DNA of 64,000 nucleotides from Verrucomicrobiota bacterium. GTDB lineage: Bacteria > Verrucomicrobiota > Verrucomicrobiia > Limisphaerales > UBA11320. Under the pieces are notes generated by a model, which did no database searches, was not told the origin of the DNA, and was given only the letters and a program-made list of their open reading frames with translations. Below, piece by piece: positions 42,597 to 51,587 of the stretch. Positions within the stretch are counted from its first letter, which is position 1. Each line of letters opens with the position of its first letter. A program made the position numbers and the translations under genes. The stretch lies in NCBI GenBank assembly GCA_016199985.1, contig JACQFQ010000039.1, forward strand, positions 1 to 64,000. Reading direction: 5' to 3'.

Positions 42597-44419
42597 AGAA
42601 GCGTGTCTCGTCAAAGGAGACGGCGCAAACCGTTCCACGGTCCGCGAAGTCTGCGTCGGCGAAGAAAAGACCGCCCTGGGCGGTGGCTCTCGTGATGGTC
42701 GTCCTGGCGGCCGTCGTCCTCGTTGGGGTGGAGATTCGTTCCACGCGGCGAAAAGCGAGCCCGGCCTCCGATGACGCGACTCGACCGTCGGGGGCGTTGA
42801 CTTTCAACAAGGATGTCGCGCCGGTGGTGTTCGAGCGTTGCGCGTATTGTCATCGTCCCGGCCAATCAGCGCCCTTTTCTCTTCTCACCTATGCGGACGT
42901 GAAGAAGCGGTCGAAGCAGATCGCCGAGGTCACCGCGAGTCGTCTTATGCCGCCTTGGTTGCCCGACCCGGGCTACGGCGACTTCTCGGAAGCGCGCAGC
43001 CTGAGCGCGGACCAGTTGGGCGTTCTCCAACGGTGGATCGCGGAAGGGGCTGTGGAAGGCGACCCCGCGAACCCGCCGTCGCCGCCGCAATGGAGCGGGG
43101 GCTGGCGGCTCGGGAATCCCGATCTTGTGGTCACGCTGCCGCAGCCGTACTCGTTGGCCGCCGAGGGGAAGGACGTGTACCGGAATGTTGTCATTCCGAT
43201 TTCCCTGCCCGGCCATCGCTTTGTGAAAGGCGTCGAGTTTCTGCCGGGCAACGCTCGAGTCATGCATCACGCGTTCATCAATGTGGATGAGACGCGTCAG
43301 TCGCGACGTCTGGCCGAGAAGCAGACGCCGCCAGGGTTCGACGGCATGGAGCTGCCCGAGAGCGCGGTGATGCCCGGGGGGCAGTTGCTGGGCTGGCAGC
43401 CGGGCAAGGCGCCGCACTTCGCCTCCGACGGCCTGTCGTGGCTATTGAAAACGAACATGGATCTGGTGGTGCAAATGCACCTCCATCCTTCGGGCAAGCC
43501 GGAAACGGTTCAGCCGTCCATCGGACTGTACTTCACGGACCAGGCGCCGACGAATGTTCCGTTTCGCATCAAGCTCGCGCGCTTCGATTTTGAGATCCCC
43601 GCCGGAGAGGCCCGCCATGTTGTCGAGGAAAGCTACACGCTTCCGGTGGAGGTGAGCTTGATCGGGGTGCTTCCTCACGCGCACTACCTCGGGAAGGACC
43701 TGCAGGCCTACGCTTTGCTCCCCGGCGGGGAGAAGCGATGGCTGCTTTGGATCAAGGATTGGGATTTCAACTGGCAGGGCGACTACAAGTACGCGCAGCC
43801 CGTTGGGTTGCCGGCGGGCGCCCGGCTCGTGATGCGCTACACCTATGACAACAGCGCGAACAACCCGCGCAATCCGAGCCGCCCGCCGAAGCTCGTGCGG
43901 CACGGTTTGGAAACGACCGATGAAATGGCCGGGCTGGTGTTTCAGGCCGTCGCCCGCAACGCGACGGAACGGTCGACGCTCGCGAAGGACTACGGCGGCT
44001 ATTTCGTTCGAGTCAGCATGGATTACTACAGATTCCTTCTGCGTCTGAACGACCAGGACGCCGCGGCCCACCTGAAGCTGGGTCGAGCCCTGGCATCGAT
44101 GGGAAGCATCGCCGAGGGATTGCCCCATCTTTTATCCGCCGTGCGCCTTAACCCCACCGACGACAAGGGGCACTATGAGCTGGGCTATGTGTATCTATTG
44201 CAGAATCGGATGAGCGAGGCGGAGGAGGAGTTTCAGACGGTCATTCGTTTGAATCCTGACGATGGCCAGGCCCACGGCAACCTGGGATACATCCGTCTCA
44301 GGACCGGTCGGATGGCCGAAGCGCGAGCTTCCTTGGAAACGGCGGTTCGGTTGAACCCCGACGACCGCATTGCGCAACAGAACCTCGCCCGTCTGAAGGG
44401 CGCGAAGCAGGAGAAGTGA
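42593..44419 (+). CDS. Membrane-anchored cytochrome c / copper monooxygenase-like protein with TPRs
   Basis: A 608-residue protein. A basic N-terminus and one membrane helix (about 30-47) anchor it outside the cytoplasm. A c-type heme motif CAYCH (Cys83, Cys86, His87) opens a short cytochrome domain. Histidine pairs at 225-226 (MHHAF), 296/298 (MHLHPSG) and 362/364 (PHAHYLG) fit a copper type II, ascorbate-dependent monooxygenase-like fold. TPR repeats fill about 485-605, for example AHGNLGYIRLRTGRMAEA. An oxidative reaction with electrons passed through heme and the neighbouring redoxin is a reasonable inference; the substrate is unknown. Confidence 0.85.
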   Translation: MKKRVSSKETAQTVPRSAKSASAKKRPPWAVALVMVVLAAVVLVGVEIRSTRRKASPASDDATRPSGALTFNKDVAPVVFERCAYCHRPGQSAPFSLLTYADVKKRSKQIAEVTASRLMPPWLPDPGYGDFSEARSLSADQLGVLQRWIAEGAVEGDPANPPSPPQWSGGWRLGNPDLVVTLPQPYSLAAEGKDVYRNVVIPISLPGHRFVKGVEFLPGNARVMHHAFINVDETRQSRRLAEKQTPPGFDGMELPESAVMPGGQLLGWQPGKAPHFASDGLSWLLKTNMDLVVQMHLHPSGKPETVQPSIGLYFTDQAPTNVPFRIKLARFDFEIPAGEARHVVEESYTLPVEVSLIGVLPHAHYLGKDLQAYALLPGGEKRWLLWIKDWDFNWQGDYKYAQPVGLPAGARLVMRYTYDNSANNPRNPSRPPKLVRHGLETTDEMAGLVFQAVARNATERSTLAKDYGGYFVRVSMDYYRFLLRLNDQDAAAHLKLGRALASMGSIAEGLPHLLSAVRLNPTDDKGHYELGYVYLLQNRMSEAEEEFQTVIRLNPDDGQAHGNLGYIRLRTGRMAEARASLETAVRLNPDDRIAQQNLARLKGAKQEK

Positions 44420-45426
44420 ACCTTTGGCAGTCAACGGAACAGACTTTATTCCCGTCGGTTCTTGCTCCACTCTGCGGCGTGATCTTGAGAGCGCTTTGGT
44501 TTGATCCCGCATTGATGGTGTTGTCGCTTCTTGTTCTGGCGCCGCCGCCGCTGCACGGCTCTGACGCGTTCAATGCGCCTTCGAATTCCCCATTGCCATT
44601 GATCAAACCCGCGATGCCGACGGGCACGGGATTGCTCTTGGAGCCTCCCTTGGATTTGTCGTGGTTCACTCACGAAGAGTTTGTCACCGTGAGCTCGTCC
44701 GTGGGGGCTGCGAAAATACATCGTCCCTGGACCAACGCCGTGACTCCGCTGCCGCCCCACGCTCGCGCCGGAGCGCATGGGCTGACGGAGCGGGAGGTGG
44801 AGGCGTACATGGTGCAGGTGTCGCGGCTCTTCGATCAAGGCGCGACAGTTCCCGTGTCTGATGTGGGGCTGATCAGCACGCAGGAAGACGTCATCCGTAG
44901 ACCCATGTTCAACCACATCGCCGCGTTTTCGAACGAGGTGGCGCGGGTTTATCTCCTGGTGCAAAAGACGGCGCGAGACAAGGGCTGGGGGCATTTCTCC
45001 ATCGTGCAGGACCTCACCGTGCAACCGCCCGTGGACTATTTCGCCCAGGTGATCGGGCCCAAAGCCAAGTTCGAAGGGATCAGCTGCTACAAATGCCATT
45101 CCTCTGGGCCGCTCGCCATCCATCCCGCCCGCGCCGACCTGGTGAGCGATGCTCCCCTGGCCGCCGCGCTCAGCAAGCACATCGCCGATCAACCTCGCTC
45201 CCGTTTTCATTTTCCTGAGAACGAAAAGCCGCCGGACTACGGAAAACCCCTCGCGCTGAAGTTTTGCTCCCGATGCCATGACGCGGACGGAGATCGTGGG
45301 CCGCTCCACAAAACGCATTCGCATGCGATGCGCGTGCTGGTGGACTTTGGCTACATGCCTCCCAACCGAAGGCTGACCACGGACGAGATCGCGCAGTTGA
45401 AAGCCTGGCTGGAATCGAAGCCCTAA
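44416..45426 (+). CDS. Exported diheme c-type cytochrome-like protein
   Basis: A 336-residue protein beginning GTG at 44416, overlapping the previous stop (GTGA). An ATG at 44515 would start just before the hydrophobic signal LMVLSLLVLAPPPLHG (about 33-48). Two heme motifs occur late: CYKCH (Cys224, Cys227, His228) and CSRCH (Cys284, Cys287, His288). The end LTTDEIAQLKAWLESKP is typical of cytochrome c domains. The first 200 residues are not recognised. It is probably an electron-transfer partner of the preceding monooxygenase-like protein. Confidence 0.8.
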   Translation: MNLWQSTEQTLFPSVLAPLCGVILRALWFDPALMVLSLLVLAPPPLHGSDAFNAPSNSPLPLIKPAMPTGTGLLLEPPLDLSWFTHEEFVTVSSSVGAAKIHRPWTNAVTPLPPHARAGAHGLTEREVEAYMVQVSRLFDQGATVPVSDVGLISTQEDVIRRPMFNHIAAFSNEVARVYLLVQKTARDKGWGHFSIVQDLTVQPPVDYFAQVIGPKAKFEGISCYKCHSSGPLAIHPARADLVSDAPLAAALSKHIADQPRSRFHFPENEKPPDYGKPLALKFCSRCHDADGDRGPLHKTHSHAMRVLVDFGYMPPNRRLTTDEIAQLKAWLESKP

Positions 45427-45439
45427 CCCAGTGTTTCAC

Positions 45440-45454
45440 CTCATCGGCGATGAG
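45440..45454. terminator. Hairpin between convergent genes
   Basis: CTCATC (45440-45445), GGC loop, GATGAG (45449-45454): a perfect six-pair stem lying between the stops of the diheme gene (45426) and lpxK (45466). There is no T-run on either side, so it is a possible bidirectional barrier only. Confidence 0.35.
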
Positions 45455-45465
45455 AGGCGCCGGGG

Positions 45466-46638
45466 TCAGCGGAAGCAGATCTGGCGGACGCATTCGTTGA
45501 AGTCGCGCGCGCCCTTGAGGATCTTGATCTCCACTCGCATGAAGTAGATGGGGAGGTCGCGCCGATCCACTTTCGGGAACCGCACGGCGTCCTTCTGCGT
45601 GGTGATGATCGCGGCGGCCTGGCGCTTCTTGCTCCGGTTGATCGCGTTCAAGACCTCCTGCTGGGTGAAACGGTGATGGTCGGCGAATCGCTTCGAGTAC
45701 ACGAGGTCGGCGCCCAGTCGCGCGAGGCCCTTCTCAAAGCTCTGGGGCTGCGCGATCCCGCTGAACGAGGCCACCTTCAATCCCTTGATCAGGTCCAGTC
45801 CGTGCCGCTCGCCTGTGAACACATCCTCGAAATAGAGCGGGTGATGCTCGCACTCAATGATCGCGGCCTCCGGGTTCAGCTTGGCGATCCGCGCCCGCAG
45901 CTCAGCGGTGTTGCCGTCGCTCTTGGTGATGAACATATACTCCGCGCGGTTGAGATGCGACGGCGGCTCGCGCAGCGTGCCGCGCGGCAGGAGATACTCA
46001 TTGCCGAAGGGCTGCTGGTAGTCGATGAGGACGATGTCCTTCCTGCGACCGGCGAGCTTCCAATACTGGTATCCGTCGTCGAGCAGGAGGGTGTCGCAGC
46101 CAAAGGTCTCGATCGCGTAACGCCCGCTCTTCACGCGATCCTTGTCCACCAGGACCACGACGTCCTTGAGGTTGGACGCGAGCATGTAGGGCTCGTCGCC
46201 GGCGGTTTCGGAGTCGAGGAGCAGGGACTTTCCATCGGAGACCACGCGGGGCGGAGTGCGATCGTCGCGGAGGAGGAGCTTGTTCCAGAGGCGGCGGGAG
46301 AGCGGCGGAGGCTTGGATCGGTAGCCGCGGGACAGGATGGCGACGTTGCGTCCCTGGTCCTTGAGCTCCCGCGCGAACTTCTCCACCACGGGGGTCTTGC
46401 CTGTGCCGCCCACGGTGAGGTTGCCGATGGCGATCACCTGGACGCCCAGGGTGGAATCGCGGAGCAGGCGGGTCTCGTAGAGGAATCGGCGAATCTTGAT
46501 CGCGAGCGCGAAAACAAAGGACAGGGCGTGGAGAAGTCCGCGGGTGGCCGCGGCGCGTTTGCCGGGGCGCTCCTCGAGAATCACCTCGAGAATGAAGGTC
46601 TCGAGGGTTTCGATCCAGATCCTGAACTGTTCGCGCAT
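45466..46638 (-). CDS. lpxK: Tetraacyldisaccharide 4'-kinase LpxK
   Basis: This enzyme phosphorylates the lipid A precursor at the 4' position on the inner membrane. The 390-residue protein starts at ATG 46638 (the frame extends to 46740 without support). An N-terminal membrane-associated helix (about 35-55) precedes GNLTVGGTGKTP (P-loop 77-82), ILSRGYRSK, VSDGKSL, GDEPYMLA and LLLDDGYQYWKL. All are diagnostic. Its presence shows that the organism makes lipid A, hence a Gram-negative envelope. It is divergent from the large fusion gene. Confidence 0.94.
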   Translation of the reverse strand: MREQFRIWIETLETFILEVILEERPGKRAAATRGLLHALSFVFALAIKIRRFLYETRLLRDSTLGVQVIAIGNLTVGGTGKTPVVEKFARELKDQGRNVAILSRGYRSKPPPLSRRLWNKLLLRDDRTPPRVVSDGKSLLLDSETAGDEPYMLASNLKDVVVLVDKDRVKSGRYAIETFGCDTLLLDDGYQYWKLAGRRKDIVLIDYQQPFGNEYLLPRGTLREPPSHLNRAEYMFITKSDGNTAELRARIAKLNPEAAIIECEHHPLYFEDVFTGERHGLDLIKGLKVASFSGIAQPQSFEKGLARLGADLVYSKRFADHHRFTQQEVLNAINRSKKRQAAAIITTQKDAVRFPKVDRRDLPIYFMRVEIKILKGARDFNECVRQICFR

Positions 46639-46758
46639 GAATCGGCCCCACCCTGCCCATCCGCTGTTCGCGAGGCAACCATCGGGTTGTTTCCCTGAAG
46701 AATTCAGGCCTAGCCACAGTCCACTCCCTCTGGCAAACATCTCGGCACATTCTCATCC

Positions 46759-49700
46759 ATGAACATTCGAACCCTTGCTCTCCTTGGCGTGTTGGCGGCG
46801 GCGGCGCCCTTGCCGGCTCAGCAGCCGTCGGCTCTGGAACTGCAGCCCGGCGACCACGTGGCGCTCATCGGCAACGCGCTCCCCGATCGCTTTCAACACG
46901 ACGGCTACTTTGAGTCCCTCCTTTACGCCCAGTACCCGAAACACAAGCTTGTGGTGAGGAACCTGGCGGTCGCCGGCGACGAGGTGGCGACGCGGCACCG
47001 ATCCGAGAATTTCGGAACCCCCGACGATTGGCTTCAGCGCGCCAAGGCGAACGTGATTCTCGCGTTCTTCGGGTTCAACGAGTCGTTCCAAGGCTACGAG
47101 GGCCTCGACAAGTTCAAGACCCAGCTCGACAAGTTCGTCAAGGACGCGAAGACCAAGAACTATTCCGGCCAGGGCGCCCCTCGCGTCGTGCTGATCTCGC
47201 CGATCGCCGCCGAGCGCCACCGCGATCCGAACTTTCCGGATCCCGCCGCGATCAACGACCGGCTCAAGGACTACACCGAGGCCATGGGACAGGTCGCGAA
47301 GGCCAATGGAATTCAGTTCGTCGATCTCCTCCGCCCTTCCCAGGAGCTCTACGACGCCGCCGCCCAAAAGAAGCAATCGCTGACGGTCAACGGGCTTCAC
47401 CTCACTGAGGAAGGCGACCGGCAGCTCGCCTCGATCTTGTTCCAGCGCTTGCTGAACAACGCGCCTCCGGCTGGCGATCATCAGGCCCTGCGCGCCGCCA
47501 TCAACGAGAAGAACGCGGAGTGGCACGCTCGCTATCGCACCGTCGATGGCTACAACGTTTACGGCGGACGCTCCCAGCTCAGCTTCGAGAACGGGAAGGG
47601 CGGCCCCAAGATCACCAACTATAAGGTGATGCAGGAGGAGATGGCGCAGCGGGACGTGATGACCGCCAACCGGGATGGCCGGGTGTGGGCCGTGGCGCAG
47701 GGCGGCGACCTCGCGGTCGACGATTCCAACCTGCCTCCGATCACCAAGGTTCGATCCAACAAGCCCGGCCCCAACCCGGACGAGACCCATGTGTTCCTGA
47801 GCGGCGAGGAAGCGATCTCAAAGATGACTTTGCATTCCGGCACGAAGGTTAACCTGTTCGCCAGCGAGAAGGAGTTCCCTGAGCTGGTCAACCCGGTTCA
47901 GATGGCCTGGGACACGAAGGGCCGTCTTTGGGTCGCCGCGTGGCTCAACTATCCGGAGCGGGCGCCGGGCAGCAAGAAGGGCGACAGCCTGCTTGTCTTC
48001 GAGGACACCGACGGCGACGGGAAGGCCGACAAGATGACGACCTTCTCGGACGAGCTCAACGCCCCCACAGGATTCCAGTTCTACAAAGACGGCGTGATCG
48101 TGGTGCAGGCGCCGGATCTCTGGTTTTTGCGCGATACCAACGGCGACGGACGCGCGGACACCAAGGAGCGCATCCTGATGGGGCTCGACTCCGCCGACTC
48201 CCATCACACCGCCAACGCGGTCTGCCTCGACCCCGGCGGCGCGATCTATCTCAGCGACGGCGTCTTCCACCGCACTCAAGTGGAAACTGAGCGCGGGCCT
48301 GTCCGCAACAACGACGCCGCGATTTTCCGGTTCGAGCCGCGCAGCGGAAAGTTCGAAACCTACATTCCCTATGGCTTTGCGAATCCGCACGGTCGCGTCT
48401 TCGATGCCTGGGGCAACGATCTCGTCACGGACGCCACCGGCAACAACACGTACTTCGGCGCGGCGTTCAGCGGTCATCTCACGTATCCCGCCAAGCATCC
48501 GGGGATGCGCGACTTCTGGAACCGCCCTTCCCGCCCGTGCCCCGGCACCGGCATCATGACGAGCCGCCACTTCCCCGACGAATTCATGGGGAATTTCCTC
48601 AACTGCAATGTCATCAGCTTCCAGGGCATCTATCGGGTGAAGGTCTCGGAGGAGGGCTCGGGGTTGAAGGGAGAGACTCTCGAGAACATCATCTCGTCCA
48701 GCGATCCCAACTTCCGCCCTTCCGCGGTGAGCGTCGGTCCCGACGGCGCGCTCTACATTTGCGACTGGCACAACCCGATCATTGGCCACATGCAGCATCA
48801 CATCCGCGATCCAAACCGCGATCACGGCCATGGCCGCGTGTACCGGATGACGTATGAAGGTCGTCCTTTGTCGAAGGCGCCGAAGATCGCGGGCCAGCCG
48901 GTGGAGGCGCTCCTCGAGCTTCTGAAGTCTCCCGAGAATCAAGTTCGCGAGTCGGCGAAGGTTGAGCTCGGCGCGCGCGAGACAAAGCCGGTTCTTGCGG
49001 CCGTCAATCGATGGACGCAGCGTCTCGACAGGAAGGATCCCGCCTACGAGCATCACATGATGGAGGCCCTTTGGGTTCATCAGTGGCACAACGAGGTGAA
49101 TCCTGTGCTCCTGCGCCGGATGCTGCAATCGCCCGAGCCCCGGGCCCGCGCCGCCGCGGCGAGGGTGCTGTGCTATTCGCGCGACCGTGTTCTTCATTCC
49201 CTCGCGTGGTTCAAGGAGCTGGCCGAGGACGCGCATCCTCGGGTGCGCCTCGAGGCGGCCCGCGCCGCGAGCTTCTACGATTCGCCGGAGGCCGTGAATG
49301 TCGCGCTCGCGATCCTGAAGAATCCCACCGACTACTATCTCGACTACACATTGAAGGAAACCTTGCGGCAACTCGAGCCGGTGTGGCGCAAAGCGATCGC
49401 CAACGGACAGGAGATCGCCGCGGACAACCCCGCGGGGGTCAACTATCTCGTCGCGAGCCTCAGCACCGCGGAGCTGATGAAGATGCCGCGCACCGCCGGC
49501 GTTCTGGAGGCGATTCTTTCCCGCGTCGGAGTCACGGACTCCGATCGCAACCTCGCGCTGGACGCCCTTGCCCGGGAGCACAAGAGGAACAAGGTGGAGG
49601 AGCTCATCGCTCTTTTGCACGGGCGCGGGAAGTCGGACCCGGCCCTCGCGGGCAGCCTGGCCCGTTTGTTCAGCTTTCAACCTCCGGCGGAGCTCAAGGC

Positions 49701-51168
49701 GGGACGTGCTGAATTCGAGTCGTTCACCCGCGCGGGCTCGATGGCCGAGGTTCGCCAGGCGTCGTGGGGCGCGGTCGCCATCGCCGACGGCGATTTCGAT
49801 CGCGCTTGGGCCGCCGCCCAGGGCTCCCTCTCGAGCCTGAACGATCTGGTGTCCGGGATTCCTTCGATCAACGATCCCGACTTCCGCGCCAAGGCCTATG
49901 GAAGGGTCATGCCTCTTCTGCGATCCGTGCCGGCCGAGATCCAGTCTCTGGCGCAGGGGAAGAAGAGCGCCGCAGGCCGCTATGTCCGCATCGAGCTTCC
50001 GCGCCGCGGAACGCTCACGCTGGCCGAGGTCCAGGTCTTCAGCGGAGGGCGCAACATCGCGCTTCAAGGGAAGGCGAAGCAATCGTCGGTCTCCAACGGG
50101 GGCGAAGCCTCGCGCGCGATCGATGGGCGCACCGATGGCTCCTTTGGCAGTGGAACCCAAACCCACACGCAGGAGAACGAGCAATCCCCCTGGTGGGAAG
50201 TGGATCTCGGATCCGAGCAGTCCATCGATTCGGTTGTGGTCTGGAACCGGACCGACGCTCAATTGGGCAAGCGCCTCGATGGCTTCACGCTGAAGGTGCT
50301 GGACGGAGCGCGCTCCGAAGTGTTCAAGAAGACGAGCGTCGCGGCGCCTGAGCCGAGCGTGGCGGTGGCGCTCAGCGGCGATCCAATCCTGGCCCTTCGC
50401 CAGGCGGCCATTCGCGCCAGCGTGAGCATGAACCATGAGCCCGCCGAGGTTTTTGGCGCGCTCGCCGACCTCATCAATGCCGGGGAGTTGGTGCCCGTCG
50501 CCGCGCAGGGACTGCGGGCGCTGCCCAGGGCTTCGTGGCCCAAGGCGAAGGCCGGCGCTGTCGCCACGGCTCTTGTCGCCTGGGCCAACAAGGCGCCGGT
50601 CTCGGCGAGAACCAGCCAGGACTACGTGGAAACGACGCAGTTCGCGTCCGACCTCGCCGGACTTCTGCCGCCCGACCAGGCCGCCCTGGCTCGCAAGGAG
50701 CTCAAGGAGTTGCGCGTGCCTGTTTTCGTCATCCGCACGGTTCGCGAGCAGATGCGCTACGACACGCCCCGCATCGTCGTGGAGCCGGGGAAGGCCGTGG
50801 AGATCATTTTCGAGAACGCGGACTTCATGCCGCACAACCTCGTCATCGTTCGGCCGGGCGCGCGTGAAAAGATCGCCACCGTGGCGTCGCTGATGAAGCC
50901 GGACCAAGTGGATGGACGCGGACGGACTTACGTTCCGGAAACTTCGGATATTCTTTCGGCGACAAAGCTGATCGAGGCGGGCCAGCGAGCCGTGTTAAGC
51001 ATCACAGTCCCGAACGAGGAAGGGGAGATGGAGTATGTCTGCACTTTCCCGGGCCACGCCCAGCTCATGTGGGGACAGCTGATCGTCACGCGCGATGTGG
51101 ACGGTTACCTTCAAGCCCACCCGGAGGCGAAGCTTCCGGCCCCCGCCGCCAACCACATTCATGAGTGA
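46759..51168 (+). CDS. Fusion: SGNH-like / PVC beta-propeller / HEAT / F5-8C / cupredoxin
   Basis: A 1469-residue exported protein (signal about 1-21). Domains in order are as follows. The SGNH/GDSL-like domain covers about 28-235: the nucleophile block reads LIGNALPDR, so the usual GDS serine is absent, while GFNES and NGLHLT are present. A PVC-type membrane-bound dehydrogenase propeller (Piru_Ver-like, about 355-695) contains DTDGDGKADK and ANPHGRVFDAWGNDL. HEAT-like repeats follow (about 715-1000). An F5/8-type C carbohydrate-binding domain (about 1075-1190) contains SRAIDGRTDG and WWEVDLGSEQSIDSV. The last domain, about 1320-1450, is a type 1 copper cupredoxin with ligands His1359, Cys1428, His1433 and Met1437. 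Related PVC proteins usually end in a CxxCH cytochrome; none is present here. It probably oxidises a sugar or polyol, with copper as electron exit. Confidence 0.9.
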   Translation: MNIRTLALLGVLAAAAPLPAQQPSALELQPGDHVALIGNALPDRFQHDGYFESLLYAQYPKHKLVVRNLAVAGDEVATRHRSENFGTPDDWLQRAKANVILAFFGFNESFQGYEGLDKFKTQLDKFVKDAKTKNYSGQGAPRVVLISPIAAERHRDPNFPDPAAINDRLKDYTEAMGQVAKANGIQFVDLLRPSQELYDAAAQKKQSLTVNGLHLTEEGDRQLASILFQRLLNNAPPAGDHQALRAAINEKNAEWHARYRTVDGYNVYGGRSQLSFENGKGGPKITNYKVMQEEMAQRDVMTANRDGRVWAVAQGGDLAVDDSNLPPITKVRSNKPGPNPDETHVFLSGEEAISKMTLHSGTKVNLFASEKEFPELVNPVQMAWDTKGRLWVAAWLNYPERAPGSKKGDSLLVFEDTDGDGKADKMTTFSDELNAPTGFQFYKDGVIVVQAPDLWFLRDTNGDGRADTKERILMGLDSADSHHTANAVCLDPGGAIYLSDGVFHRTQVETERGPVRNNDAAIFRFEPRSGKFETYIPYGFANPHGRVFDAWGNDLVTDATGNNTYFGAAFSGHLTYPAKHPGMRDFWNRPSRPCPGTGIMTSRHFPDEFMGNFLNCNVISFQGIYRVKVSEEGSGLKGETLENIISSSDPNFRPSAVSVGPDGALYICDWHNPIIGHMQHHIRDPNRDHGHGRVYRMTYEGRPLSKAPKIAGQPVEALLELLKSPENQVRESAKVELGARETKPVLAAVNRWTQRLDRKDPAYEHHMMEALWVHQWHNEVNPVLLRRMLQSPEPRARAAAARVLCYSRDRVLHSLAWFKELAEDAHPRVRLEAARAASFYDSPEAVNVALAILKNPTDYYLDYTLKETLRQLEPVWRKAIANGQEIAADNPAGVNYLVASLSTAELMKMPRTAGVLEAILSRVGVTDSDRNLALDALAREHKRNKVEELIALLHGRGKSDPALAGSLARLFSFQPPAELKAGRAEFESFTRAGSMAEVRQASWGAVAIADGDFDRAWAAAQGSLSSLNDLVSGIPSINDPDFRAKAYGRVMPLLRSVPAEIQSLAQGKKSAAGRYVRIELPRRGTLTLAEVQVFSGGRNIALQGKAKQSSVSNGGEASRAIDGRTDGSFGSGTQTHTQENEQSPWWEVDLGSEQSIDSVVVWNRTDAQLGKRLDGFTLKVLDGARSEVFKKTSVAAPEPSVAVALSGDPILALRQAAIRASVSMNHEPAEVFGALADLINAGELVPVAAQGLRALPRASWPKAKAGAVATALVAWANKAPVSARTSQDYVETTQFASDLAGLLPPDQAALARKELKELRVPVFVIRTVREQMRYDTPRIVVEPGKAVEIIFENADFMPHNLVIVRPGAREKIATVASLMKPDQVDGRGRTYVPETSDILSATKLIEAGQRAVLSITVPNEEGEMEYVCTFPGHAQLMWGQLIVTRDVDGYLQAHPEAKLPAPAANHIHE

Positions 51169-51586
51169 GCCGATCATGTCTCTCGCACGAAAACTTCTGC
51201 ACACGCGCTATCGGGTCAACGACCTGGAGCGCACCGTCCAATTCTACCGGGATATCCTCGGCCTCGAGGAGGTGCGCCGGCACAAGTCTCCTCGCGGTTC
51301 GGAGCTGGTGTTTCTGAAGGCGCCCGAGAGCGAGGAAACCATCGAGATCTGTTCCTTTCCGTCAAGCGGTCCCGTCCATGTGCAGGCGGATCTCACGCAT
51401 CTCGCCTTCGAGGTCGACAGCCTGGAGGCGTTTGGCCTGCACCTGGCGGCGCGCGGGCTGAGATACTCCGACGGCCCGACGCTCAAGCCGAACGGCGCTG
51501 GCTTCGCCTTCATCGACGCGCCCGAAGGCTACGAAATCGAGCTGATCCAAAAAGCCGATCAGCTGCTGGGCCCCGGCAGCTACTGA
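51161..51586 (+). CDS. VOC-family glyoxalase/dioxygenase-like protein
   Basis: A 141-residue protein. ATG 51161 overlaps the previous stop by eight bases; ATG 51176 is an alternative. The vicinal-oxygen-chelate fold is recognised by LHTRYRVNDLERTVQFYRDI (His metal ligand), THLAFEVDSLEAF and YEIELIQK (final Glu). It resembles lactoylglutathione lyase (GloA), which detoxifies methylglyoxal, but the family is functionally broad. It forms a tight unit with dacB, which starts one base after its stop. Confidence 0.82.
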   Translation: MSEPIMSLARKLLHTRYRVNDLERTVQFYRDILGLEEVRRHKSPRGSELVFLKAPESEETIEICSFPSSGPVHVQADLTHLAFEVDSLEAFGLHLAARGLRYSDGPTLKPNGAGFAFIDAPEGYEIELIQKADQLLGPGSY

Positions 51587-51587
51587 C

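Noticed and set aside
46639..46740. Upstream extension of lpxK
   Set aside because: The extra 34 residues lack any family support; the ATG at 46638 leads straight into the LpxK membrane helix.
47818..50907. 1029-codon minus-strand frame opposite the propeller fusion gene
   Set aside because: Same antisense artefact; the plus strand carries clear domains along its whole length.
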